DNA from: Halapricum hydrolyticum
Lineage (GTDB): Archaea; Halobacteriota; Halobacteria; Halobacteriales; Haloarculaceae
NCBI RefSeq assembly: GCF_025517535.1
Contig: NZ_JAOPKC010000008.1
Coordinates: forward strand, 1-64,000
DNA: 64,000 nt
Direction: 5' to 3'
The notes beneath the pieces were generated by a model that worked only from the letters and a program-made list of their open reading frames with translations, did no database searches and was not told where the DNA came from. This document shows, in pieces, positions 42,807-50,787 of this stretch (the stretch's first letter is position 1; every line of letters begins with the position of its first letter). Position numbers and translations under genes: made by a program.

Positions 42807-43367
42807 TCAGTCGTCCGAGCGAGCGGCTGTCGAGTCGTCGGGGACGATCGAGCGCATGTAGAACCAGCGTAGCGTCCACATCTGATAGGCAGTGGCGACC
42901 CCGAACAGCACGAGAAATCCACTCGCGAGAAGGAGCACGGGCATCGCGCCGATCACGGGCACGCCGGTCTGTGCGGCGATGACACTCACCAGCGCGACGA
43001 CGCCGAGCGTCCGGTAGAACTGCGCCCAGGAGACGCCGTAGTCGGTGACCATCCGCATGTACCGGTTGACCTGCTTGGCTCGCTCGCGGAGTCGGACCGT
43101 CTTTCGATCCTTGTCGTAGACGACGACGTCCATCTCGTCAAGTTTCGGCAGGTGCGTCTGATGCAGGGAGTTGTAGACGCTGTCCCGGACCTTCCGTGGC
43201 GGCGGGGTCTCTCCGGTCTCTTCGGCAGCTATCCGCTCGGACAACTCCCGGAGGGTTACGGGCCCCAGACGGCTGCTCAGCTGTTTGATCACCTGCCGCC
43301 GCCGGGAGTTGCGCAGGATCTCGTGCACTTCCTGCGGGTCGATACTGCCGCCCGTGATCGCTGCCAT
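42807..43367 (-). CDS. Membrane-anchored DUF7344 winged-helix regulator
   Basis: A 186-residue protein from the ATG at 43367 (MAAITGGSIDPQEVHEILRN). Upstream in-frame ATGs at 43379 and 43385 are alternatives. The winged helix has RRRQVIKQLSSRLGPVTLRE and DSVYNSLHQTHLPKLDEMDV followed by VVYDKDRKTVRLRE. Two membrane helices follow (TLGVVALVSVIAAQTGVPVI, AMPVLLLASGFLVLFGVATA). It is transcribed divergently from the first SipW-dependent gene, so it is a candidate regulator of the fibre operon. Confidence 0.87.
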   Translation of the reverse strand: MAAITGGSIDPQEVHEILRNSRRRQVIKQLSSRLGPVTLRELSERIAAEETGETPPPRKVRDSVYNSLHQTHLPKLDEMDVVVYDKDRKTVRLRERAKQVNRYMRMVTDYGVSWAQFYRTLGVVALVSVIAAQTGVPVIGAMPVLLLASGFLVLFGVATAYQMWTLRWFYMRSIVPDDSTAARSDD

Positions 43368-43758
43368 CCCTATCACCATGTGCATTCCCACCCCTCGCAG
43401 CCAGCCTGCTCCAGTCAGACGAGTAGACTGAATACTGACCCATAAACGTAGAGGTCCGTTCGCGGAAGACATACTATTTCTGAGGTGTGAAGATGTATCC
43501 TACCGGTCTATTAGAGTTCCGTACCGAGTGGTTCAGAATGGTTGCCGGAACCGTAGTATATGTTTACCGCTTGCTTCCTCCTATGGTAGGACATATCTAG
43601 CGTTTTCAAATACAGCCATCTACGGCGCTAACCGGCCGTTTTAGACGGACATGTGTGATTAGCACGGGTTGATCCGGTAATTATCTTAGTAAGTAGCTAT
43701 CCGAGTGGATAGCACGTTCGGGCCGACCCGAGGTGGGGGTCCGAACAGGAAAGTAACC
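43368..43758. promoter_or_regulatory. Divergent promoter region of the fibre locus
   Basis: The 391-bp AT-rich region has TATA-like stretches at about 43552-43566 (GTAGTATATG) and 43679-43688 (TAATTATCTT). A hairpin with arms GTTCGG (43717-43722) and CCGAAC (43742-43747) ends directly before the AGGAAA ribosome-binding-like site of the gene starting at 43759. Confidence 0.45.
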
Positions 43759-45060
43759 ATGTCAGAAAAATACGAACTGTCACGGAGAAAAGCGCTCGGG
43801 GGGCTGGCGACGATCGGCCTCGCCGGGGCCGGTGCCGGGCTCGGCACGAGCGCGTATTTCAGTGACGAGGAATCGTTCGCGAACAACGAACTCACAGCCG
43901 GAGAACTGGACCTGGTCGTCGACTACTGGACCTCCGTCGATCAGGGATCGGCGACCGGCGAAACGGGGAGTACGACTGGGTCTGGGCGGATCCAGGGTGA
44001 AGGATCTGCGGTTGGAGAGTACCAGATCGCCGACGTCAAGCCGGGTGACTCGGGGAAGTTGGTGTTCTGCCCGAAGATCGTCGACAACCCCGCGTGGTTG
44101 TGGGCGGGTAGTACTGGATTCACGCAGTACGAGAACGGTTACACCGAGCCCGAAGGTGACGTGGAAGAAGACGAGATAGACTACCGTGATGGAAGTGACT
44201 ACACCGATTTCCCGGTGCCAGATGACGGCCCCACTGGGGAAGGTTTCGGCGAACTCGCGGACAACATCCAGGTGACGGTCGCGTACTGTGAACCGTCCGA
44301 CGATCTCGAAGGTGCGCCACCGGAAGGTCCGGACGACTTCGAGACGGTTCGCGAATTGGAAAACCCCGACGACTACACGCTCGCGGATCTGCTCTCGGAG
44401 CTCCAGACCGGATACCTGCTGGACGGTCTAGAAGAGTCTGATGGCGAATGGATGCCAACGGACGATGGCGCCTACCCGGGCAGTCCTGACTTCGAAACGC
44501 AAACAGGGCAGTGCATCTGCATCGACTGGGAGGTTCCCACTGAAGTCGGTAACGTGATCCAGACCGACAGCGTCGAATTCGACATCGGATTCGCTGCTGA
44601 GCAGGCCAGGCACAACGAGGATCCCCAAACTCCGTTCGCAACCGTGGTCAGCAGTGATACGGAGTTGAAGACGGCCCTCGACGACGGCGAGACAGTGATC
44701 TTCGCGGATGACTACAGTGACAGTATCCCAGAGGTCGAGCGAACGACGACAATTAGCCCGAGCGGCAACCCCTACACGTACGATGTTTTCGACATCAATA
44801 CGTCCGGGTCAGGGCTAGATCTCGGATCAGAAGGCGATTTCAGACAGTACGGTTACATCGGGGAGTACGGTCAGCTCAGAGTGGCTGCAGGATACGTCAA
44901 TCCCAACACCAATGTCCTGAGAATCTTCGTCAATCAGGGAGAGGACGATAATCCGCTTTATATTGTAGTGACTGACCAGCCGGACGACGATAGTTCGATC
45001 ACCCCACTCGGGAGCGATCCCGTCTATGTTGCCAAGGTAGACGCTTCGATCAGTCCGTGA
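43759..45060 (+). CDS. SipW-dependent (TasA/camelysin-like) exported protein
   Basis: A 433-residue protein. The Tat signal LSRRKALGGLATIGLAGAGA is followed by GTSAYFSDEESFANNELTAG, the SipW-dependent motif (YFSD-E-E followed by L-x-A-G). The fold core ends EVGNVIQTDSVEFDIGFAAE and QARHNEDP, a signature shared with three neighbours. About 110 extra residues follow and form a separate domain (TVVSSDTELKTALDDGETVI). It is the first gene of the fibre locus. TasA-like proteins polymerise into biofilm fibres in bacteria, and the same role here is inferred. Confidence 0.85.
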   Translation: MSEKYELSRRKALGGLATIGLAGAGAGLGTSAYFSDEESFANNELTAGELDLVVDYWTSVDQGSATGETGSTTGSGRIQGEGSAVGEYQIADVKPGDSGKLVFCPKIVDNPAWLWAGSTGFTQYENGYTEPEGDVEEDEIDYRDGSDYTDFPVPDDGPTGEGFGELADNIQVTVAYCEPSDDLEGAPPEGPDDFETVRELENPDDYTLADLLSELQTGYLLDGLEESDGEWMPTDDGAYPGSPDFETQTGQCICIDWEVPTEVGNVIQTDSVEFDIGFAAEQARHNEDPQTPFATVVSSDTELKTALDDGETVIFADDYSDSIPEVERTTTISPSGNPYTYDVFDINTSGSGLDLGSEGDFRQYGYIGEYGQLRVAAGYVNPNTNVLRIFVNQGEDDNPLYIVVTDQPDDDSSITPLGSDPVYVAKVDASISP

Positions 45061-45202
45061 AGCTGCACAGTACAGCATAAACGGTCTTCGACCCACACAG
45101 GTGTCCGATTCTCCGGACTTTCCCGGAGATCCAACACACGGCATGTCCGTGTGACGAGATTGCCGGTTTCGCCGGCGATACGTCACGCGACCCCGCCACG
45201 GG

Positions 45203-45245
45203 CGGCGGTTCGATTCCGCCGGTGGGCCTTCCCCAAGATGGGGGA
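45203..45245 (+). promoter_or_regulatory. Structured leader with two hairpins (copy A)
   Basis: Hairpin 1 is CGGCGG-TTCGATT-CCGCCG (45203-45221). Hairpin 2 is TTCCCCA-AGA-TGGGGGA (45229-45245), which contains the purine-rich ribosome-binding stretch six bases before the ATG at 45252. Both correspond by alignment to the hairpins before the gene at 47082, with compensatory changes. Confidence 0.7.
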
Positions 45246-45251
45246 TCATCA

Positions 45252-46979
45252 ATGACAGACGGAAACTTCGATCTCACGCGGCGGAAGGTGCTGGGGAGCA
45301 TCGGTGCCGTCGGGATCGCCGGTGCGGCTGCTGGGTACGGGACGACCGCCTACTTCAGCGACGAGGAATCGTTCGACAACAACACGCTCACGGCCGGCGC
45401 GCTCGATCTCAAGGTCGACTGGGAGGAACACTACTGGGACGATTTCGACACAGATGTCGCGGTGTCCCACGTCGACAGCATGGACGATATCGGGGACGAC
45501 CAGGTCGGACTCCCGGATCCCGAGAACCCGATGATCGCGGTCGATGAGGACGATCTCGGGACGTTCATGGACGCGACGGCGATCGACGCGTTCCCGGACC
45601 CGAACGACGACGGGATCCAGGAGATGAACCTGGGAGATGGCGAGGAGATAGGGTTCTCGTACGCACCCTGCGAAGACGGAGCGGACATGCCGGAACACCT
45701 CGATCCGGCCAGTGGGCTCCGTGGCGATACCGACGACGCGCGCCTGGACGACGAAAGCCCGGCCCCGCTCGTCAATCTCGACGACGTCAAGCCCGGAGAC
45801 TTCGGGGAACTCACGCTGAGTCTCCACCTCTGTGGCAATCCTGGGTACGTCTGGCTCCAGGCGGCGAACGTCAGCGAGGACGGCGGTGCCAACCCCGAAC
45901 CCGAGCAGGTAGCCGAAGGCGACGATGGGAACGAGCCGAACCTGGCCGAGAACATCCAGACTGCCTGGTGGTACGATCCGAACGGCAACAACGTGATCGA
46001 CGAATCGATCGGCGAGGTCGACGTTATGATCGCCGTCGACACGTCGGGATCGCTCGAACAGGGCGAAGTCGAGACCCTGCAAACCGATGCAAACAACCTC
46101 GCGGACGAACTCGATGCGACGAGCACCGCCCGAGTCGGAGGGCTCTCCTTCGGTGACAGTGCCGTCGACGACTTCACCAGCCTAGCCGACGGGCCAGTCG
46201 AGTTCTCCGGACTCTCCGCTGGCGGGAACACGCCGATGCCGGCAGCACTCGACGTGGCTGCCGAGGAGCTGTCGGTGAACGGACGCTCTGGCGCGGAGAC
46301 GTTCATCGTGATGTTCACCGACGGTGGGCCGAACTACCCCAACTCCGGATACGACGAGTTCCCGATCGATGGCGGGTACACTCCCGGACCATACGAGGAT
46401 GGGGATCCGAGCAACTCGATCGTCGAGGACGCCGAGCTCTGTGAAACCGCAGCTGTGGCGGATGCCATCAGAGACGATCACCGAATCCTAGCCGTGGGTG
46501 TCGCCGACGACAGACCGATTACCAACAACGAGGACGCAAACGTCTGCGAGGATGGCCCCTCGGTTTCGACACTTCGGGCGTACCTCCGCGATTACATCGC
46601 CGGGGACGCCGCTGATTACTACAGTGCTGAAGACGTCGAAGATGTGGCGAGGATACTCGACGACATCCTCGAAAACGTCGCGATGACCGAAGAGGTGTTC
46701 CGCCGTGGGACTCTGGCAGCGGATCTAGAGGCCCTCTCGACCGGAGACGGGATCCCACTCGACGGGAACCGATCGACCGAGTTCGACGAGCTGGAGGACG
46801 ATCCGACCAACGAGAGCCGCGAGTGTTTCGATCCCGGTGTGACGAACTTCATCGGATTCGCCTGGTGGCTCCCCAGAACGGTCGGCAACGAGGTCCAGGG
46901 CGACTCCGTGAGCTTCGATCTGGGCTTCTACGCCGAACAGTGTCGCCACAACGACCTCGTGGACGAAACCACCACATAG
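45252..46979 (+). CDS. SipW-dependent exported protein with inserted von Willebrand A domain
   Basis: A 575-residue protein. Signal and cleavage region: LTRRKVLGSIGAVGIAGAAA then GTTAYFSDEESFDNNTLTAG. The N-terminal fold part reads DVKPGDFGELTLSLHLCGNP. A von Willebrand A domain follows with the MIDAS start MIAVDTSGSLEQGEVETLQT and later FIVMFTDGGPNYP. After it the fold resumes: FIGFAWWLPRTVGNEVQGDS, VSFDLGFYAEQCRHND. The VWA is therefore inserted inside the SipW-type fold, which would display it on a fibre. The ATG at 45252 has a hairpin-covered ribosome-binding site. Confidence 0.87.
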   Translation: MTDGNFDLTRRKVLGSIGAVGIAGAAAGYGTTAYFSDEESFDNNTLTAGALDLKVDWEEHYWDDFDTDVAVSHVDSMDDIGDDQVGLPDPENPMIAVDEDDLGTFMDATAIDAFPDPNDDGIQEMNLGDGEEIGFSYAPCEDGADMPEHLDPASGLRGDTDDARLDDESPAPLVNLDDVKPGDFGELTLSLHLCGNPGYVWLQAANVSEDGGANPEPEQVAEGDDGNEPNLAENIQTAWWYDPNGNNVIDESIGEVDVMIAVDTSGSLEQGEVETLQTDANNLADELDATSTARVGGLSFGDSAVDDFTSLADGPVEFSGLSAGGNTPMPAALDVAAEELSVNGRSGAETFIVMFTDGGPNYPNSGYDEFPIDGGYTPGPYEDGDPSNSIVEDAELCETAAVADAIRDDHRILAVGVADDRPITNNEDANVCEDGPSVSTLRAYLRDYIAGDAADYYSAEDVEDVARILDDILENVAMTEEVFRRGTLAADLEALSTGDGIPLDGNRSTEFDELEDDPTNESRECFDPGVTNFIGFAWWLPRTVGNEVQGDSVSFDLGFYAEQCRHNDLVDETTT

Positions 46980-47032
46980 CTACTGAATCGTAGCCTGTGC
47001 GGGTGCACTCGACGTTCAGATGACGTCGTGAT

Positions 47033-47077
47033 CGACGGTTCGACTCCGTCGGCAGGCCGTTACCACCAAAGGTGGTA
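47033..47077 (+). promoter_or_regulatory. Structured leader with two hairpins (copy B)
   Basis: Hairpin 1 is CGACGG-TTCGACT-CCGTCG (47033-47051). Hairpin 2 is TACCACC-AAA-GGTGGTA (47061-47077), enclosing the GGTGGT ribosome-binding-like stretch five bases before the ATG at 47082. It is homologous to copy A at 45203. Confidence 0.7.
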
Positions 47078-47081
47078 GATG

Positions 47082-48836
47082 ATGACAGACAAGAATTTGA
47101 AACTAACGCGACGGAAAATCCTCGGCAGCGTGGGGGCCGTGGGACTCGCAGGTGCGGCTGCGGGATACGGAACGACGGCATTCTTCAGCGACGAGGAGAC
47201 GTTCGCAAACAACTCACTGACCGCTGGCAGCCTCGACCTGTCGGTGACTGGCTCGGTCGCCGGGATCAGCGACGAGTGGATCGAATCCGACCAGGTATCC
47301 TTCGAGGGATGGGAAGCGACCGCGGACGGGGCCGTTGAGACCGGCATTCAGATCGGCGACATGAAGACGGGGGACTGGTTGATCCTCTGTTACGATATCG
47401 TCGTCGAGACGAATCCGGCCTGCCTCAGCCTCACCGCAACGAACACGGCCAACGACGAGAACTCGGTCAATGAGCCGGAAGCCAGCGCGGAAGACGAACT
47501 GTCCGACGTGCTGGAGAACCCGAATACGGCAGTCACGGACGAGATCGGCGACCCGGACGGCGAGGGTGAACTCGCTCAGGCCATCGACGTAACCGTCTAC
47601 GGCGGGTACGACGAGAGTGCAGATCTCGGTGACGGCGAAGACGAGCGAGACGCGCTGACGAACGAGTTGCTCGGCGGTGTGAGCCTGGCCGACGTATGGG
47701 AGACGTTCGGCGGGGAAGACGGAGGCGCAATCGGTGCCGACGTGTCCGAGCTGAGCTTCTGCCTGCTGCTGGAGTTGCCCGCCGACGTCGGCAACGAGGT
47801 CCAGACAGACTCCGTCGCGTGGGACTTCGTGTTCGACGCCGTCCAGTCGCGGCACAACGAGTGTGCGACCCCCGTGTGGGAGACCGGAGAGTGTGATTGC
47901 CCCGATGCAAACTTCGAGCTGGGTTCGACGGACGACGAGTTCACGAACCTGCTGTCAGTCGGGCCGGATCCGGATACGGGATATCCTGACATCGACGCGC
48001 GCCTTCGCGTGAGCACGGACACAGGGAGCGCGGGAGATCTCACCGCCGCGAATTTCTCGATCAACGAAGCCGGCTGTGGCCAGACCATCGATAGCGTCGC
48101 CTTCGAGTCGGGCGGTACGGTCGACATTGTTGTCGTCTTCGATGACACTGGTAGCATGGGCGGCGAGATCACAGCCCTGAAGAGCGAAGTCACCAACCTC
48201 ACCGACGACATTGAGGCTGCGGGCATCGACGCGCGGTACGCGCTAGTCTCGTTCAAAGACGAGGTCGAACTCGACACAGACTTCACCGATGCAACGGCGT
48301 TCGACACGGCAGTAGATGGACTCTCAGCGTCTGGCGGTGGTGACAATCCCGAAGACAACGTCGACGCACTCGCAGTGGGGACTGGTAATGCACCGACGGA
48401 CGACGGGAATAACGACGAACTCTCGGCCTTCCGGTCCGGCGCCCAGCGTATCGTGATCGACATCACCGACGTCGGGGCGTACGACTCGACGACCGATTCG
48501 CGGGCCCGATTCACCCAGTCGGAGATTGAAGGCTTCCTCAACGATGGAAACTTCACGTTCTACGCAGTCGCCCCGAGTGTCGTTTCCAGCACGGTAAGCA
48601 AGCGCGACATCGCGGAGAACGTCGACGACGGAACGTGGATCGATATCAACGACGCCGAATTCGACGTGATCCTCGAAGACATCGTCGGCGAGATCACCGA
48701 CCCGGCGTACGTGATCTCCTACACGACGGCCTGTCCCGCGACGGACGGGTCCGAACGTCCAGTGGACGTCCAGATCGACGACCCCGACGAGGGACTGCTC
48801 TACGAGGAGGGCAGCTACACTGCGCCGGGAAGTTAG
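47082..48836 (+). CDS. SipW-dependent exported protein with C-terminal von Willebrand A domain
   Basis: A 584-residue protein from the ATG at 47082, which aligns with MTDGNFDLTRRK of the preceding paralogue. A second ATG at 47079 is one codon upstream. Signal: LTRRKILGSVGAVGLAGAAA, then GTTAFFSDEETFANNSLTAG. The fold ends PADVGNEVQTDSVAWDFVFD and AVQSRHNECAT. The VWA domain comes after this end (VVVFDDTGSMGGEITALKSE, AGIDARYALVSFKDEVELDT), unlike its neighbour. It may be a terminal adhesin of the fibre. Confidence 0.86.
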   Translation: MTDKNLKLTRRKILGSVGAVGLAGAAAGYGTTAFFSDEETFANNSLTAGSLDLSVTGSVAGISDEWIESDQVSFEGWEATADGAVETGIQIGDMKTGDWLILCYDIVVETNPACLSLTATNTANDENSVNEPEASAEDELSDVLENPNTAVTDEIGDPDGEGELAQAIDVTVYGGYDESADLGDGEDERDALTNELLGGVSLADVWETFGGEDGGAIGADVSELSFCLLLELPADVGNEVQTDSVAWDFVFDAVQSRHNECATPVWETGECDCPDANFELGSTDDEFTNLLSVGPDPDTGYPDIDARLRVSTDTGSAGDLTAANFSINEAGCGQTIDSVAFESGGTVDIVVVFDDTGSMGGEITALKSEVTNLTDDIEAAGIDARYALVSFKDEVELDTDFTDATAFDTAVDGLSASGGGDNPEDNVDALAVGTGNAPTDDGNNDELSAFRSGAQRIVIDITDVGAYDSTTDSRARFTQSEIEGFLNDGNFTFYAVAPSVVSSTVSKRDIAENVDDGTWIDINDAEFDVILEDIVGEITDPAYVISYTTACPATDGSERPVDVQIDDPDEGLLYEEGSYTAPGS

Positions 48837-48881
48837 CCACATTCCACCGTCAGTGGGTTTCATCTCGGGGGTAGGGGACAC

Positions 48882-49613
48882 ATGAAGACAAACAGCAATC
48901 TGACGCGGCGAAAACTCCTCGCGGGACTGGGAGCCGTCGGTGTGTCCACAGCGGGTGGACTTGCTATTGCCACCGAGCCGGCACGCGCGCTCGATCACAC
49001 GGCGACCGACGGGGACGGACTCGTTCTCGACTGGGCCGCCACGCGAAACGGGAACGACGATCCGGGTTCAGTCACGGACACCGGAAGCGCGTTCAGGTAC
49101 TCGGTTTCGAACCTGCTGCCAGGAGACGCCGGCACGCTCACTGTCGAGATGAGCCTCACTGACGGAACACCCGACTCCATCCCCCGGCTCGCGTTCGATC
49201 TGACCGGCACGGAGGAGAACGACCTGACCGATCCCGAGCGGGAGGCCGGTGACGACACGCCGAACGAGGGTGAACTCCAGAACTACCTGGATGTCACGCT
49301 CTTTTACGACACTGGCACGCTCGGGGTCGACGTGTGGGGAGCGACCAACGGCGAGCAGGACCTCGGTGAAGGGCTGATCGATCCCGACGCCGAGGGGACG
49401 CTCGCGGAGGTGGCCGAGGCCCTTCCAGACAGGGGCGAAGAGGGTGTCTTACTCGATGCGAATCCCACGACATCCGAAACGGAGCCACTCACAGACGAAA
49501 ACTCGGTGACGATCTCCTTCGGCTGGGTGTTCGCCGGGCCTCCGGAGATCAACGTAACCCAGACCGATTCGGTCTCGTTCGATCTGAGGTTCTACGCCGC
49601 AGAGGTCGAGTGA
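48882..49613 (+). CDS. SipW-like exported protein, short form
   Basis: A 243-residue protein. The Tat signal is LTRRKLLAGLGAVGVSTAGG. A YFSD motif is absent and the mature start reads ATEPARALDHTATDGDGLVL. The fold is recognisable: FRYSVSNLLPGDAGTLTVEM and the ending VTQTDSVSFDLRFYAAEVE, identical in layout to the neighbours but cut before the RHN tripeptide. It may be a pilus subunit that ends at the last strand. It is probably co-transcribed with the genes around it. Confidence 0.8.
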   Translation: MKTNSNLTRRKLLAGLGAVGVSTAGGLAIATEPARALDHTATDGDGLVLDWAATRNGNDDPGSVTDTGSAFRYSVSNLLPGDAGTLTVEMSLTDGTPDSIPRLAFDLTGTEENDLTDPEREAGDDTPNEGELQNYLDVTLFYDTGTLGVDVWGATNGEQDLGEGLIDPDAEGTLAEVAEALPDRGEEGVLLDANPTTSETEPLTDENSVTISFGWVFAGPPEINVTQTDSVSFDLRFYAAEVE

Positions 49614-49791
49614 GATGCCGAAAACAACGAGACACAAGCGGAATTCAAACAGCCCGATACCTGGAGAGTGGACGGCCGAAAAGACCTCCTACCTGTTCCG
49701 CGAGAACGGTAAGAGAAACATAACTACCACGCTTGCTCCGTACACTAGACCAGTTTCCGAACCAGTGGTGGGTCGATATGTGTGGTGAGAA

Positions 49792-50787
49792 ATGACACGC
49801 AAAGAGGGGGTATCGAGGCGCGCGCTCCTCGGATCGCTCGGGACGGTCGGGACCGCGGGTGCGGCGTTCGGCGCCGGAACGACGGCGCTGTTTACCGACA
49901 CGGAGAGGCTACTGGGTTCGACAGTCAGCGCGGGACAGCTTGACCTGCTCGCCTCCTGGCCGGGCGGGACCAGCGAGGACGGGGTCGCGACGCTTGCGAT
50001 CGACCTGACAGATGGAAGTGATTCGAGTGTGGTCACCGTTGCACACGCGGTTGAGGAGTCGAATCCCGCACGTATCTGGCTCCGAACGACGTGTCCAACA
50101 GGACCGGCTGACTCAGTGTACGTGACAGTATCGTACGTCTGCAACGACGAAATTATCGCGTCAGGAACGTTGCTGAGCGTCGCAAACTCTCTATGTAACG
50201 GGATTCTTCTCGATCCGGACTGCGACACGACTGACGTGTGCCTGCCGTCCGATGGCGAACTGGATGTAGAGTTCGAGTGGGAATCTTCGGACGACTACAG
50301 CGGGAACAACCCCAAAAACGTCGAACTGCAGCTCCAATTCCAGGGCGAACAGTGTCGTCATAACGCGACGCTATCGAATCCGTTCCCCCGGGTCGAACCA
50401 TGTGTCACGTACCACGGCATCAGCTTCATCGAGATTTACGCGGAAATCGACGGGAGTTGCGAGTTGATCGGGAAACTGGAATTGGATTCCAGCTACGAGC
50501 AAGACGGCATCGGTGACAGCTACATCGAGCCGGGGACGTACGATCTGTACGAGGACGACGACGGCGACGGTGCGGGATACAACGTCGTAGTGACTGACAC
50601 CGTCGAAAAAGACGACGGCGATGAGACAGTCGCCGTCGAATTCGAACTCGTTGATCCAGACGGAAGCGATCCTGATCTCTGCAGAGTCGACATCAAGGGA
50701 GGCCCTGACGAGATCGCGTGCGATACTGGATTCGACGGAAACGCGACAGGGGGGCTACTCTATGCGCCAACGAAGGAGGGGTTATAA
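49792..50787 (+). CDS. SipW-dependent exported protein
   Basis: A 331-residue protein. The signal is VSRRALLGSLGTVGTAGAAF, followed by GTTALFTDTERLLGSTVSAG (the YFSD motif reads LFTD). The fold ends ELQLQFQGEQCRHNATLSNP, with the same EQ-x-RHN signature. The C-terminal 120 residues (SFIEIYAEIDGSCELIGKLE, YIEPGTYDLYEDDDGDGAGY) form another beta domain rich in acidic residues. The stop codon overlaps the ATG of the signal peptidase gene by one base. Confidence 0.84.
   Translation: MTRKEGVSRRALLGSLGTVGTAGAAFGAGTTALFTDTERLLGSTVSAGQLDLLASWPGGTSEDGVATLAIDLTDGSDSSVVTVAHAVEESNPARIWLRTTCPTGPADSVYVTVSYVCNDEIIASGTLLSVANSLCNGILLDPDCDTTDVCLPSDGELDVEFEWESSDDYSGNNPKNVELQLQFQGEQCRHNATLSNPFPRVEPCVTYHGISFIEIYAEIDGSCELIGKLELDSSYEQDGIGDSYIEPGTYDLYEDDDGDGAGYNVVVTDTVEKDDGDETVAVEFELVDPDGSDPDLCRVDIKGGPDEIACDTGFDGNATGGLLYAPTKEGL

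Noticed and set aside
45172..45228. Possible tRNA gene before the first VWA gene (TTCGATT loop)
   Set aside because: Only a T-arm-like hairpin is present. No matching acceptor strand, D-arm or anticodon arm at tRNA spacing was found. It is better explained as a conserved leader hairpin.
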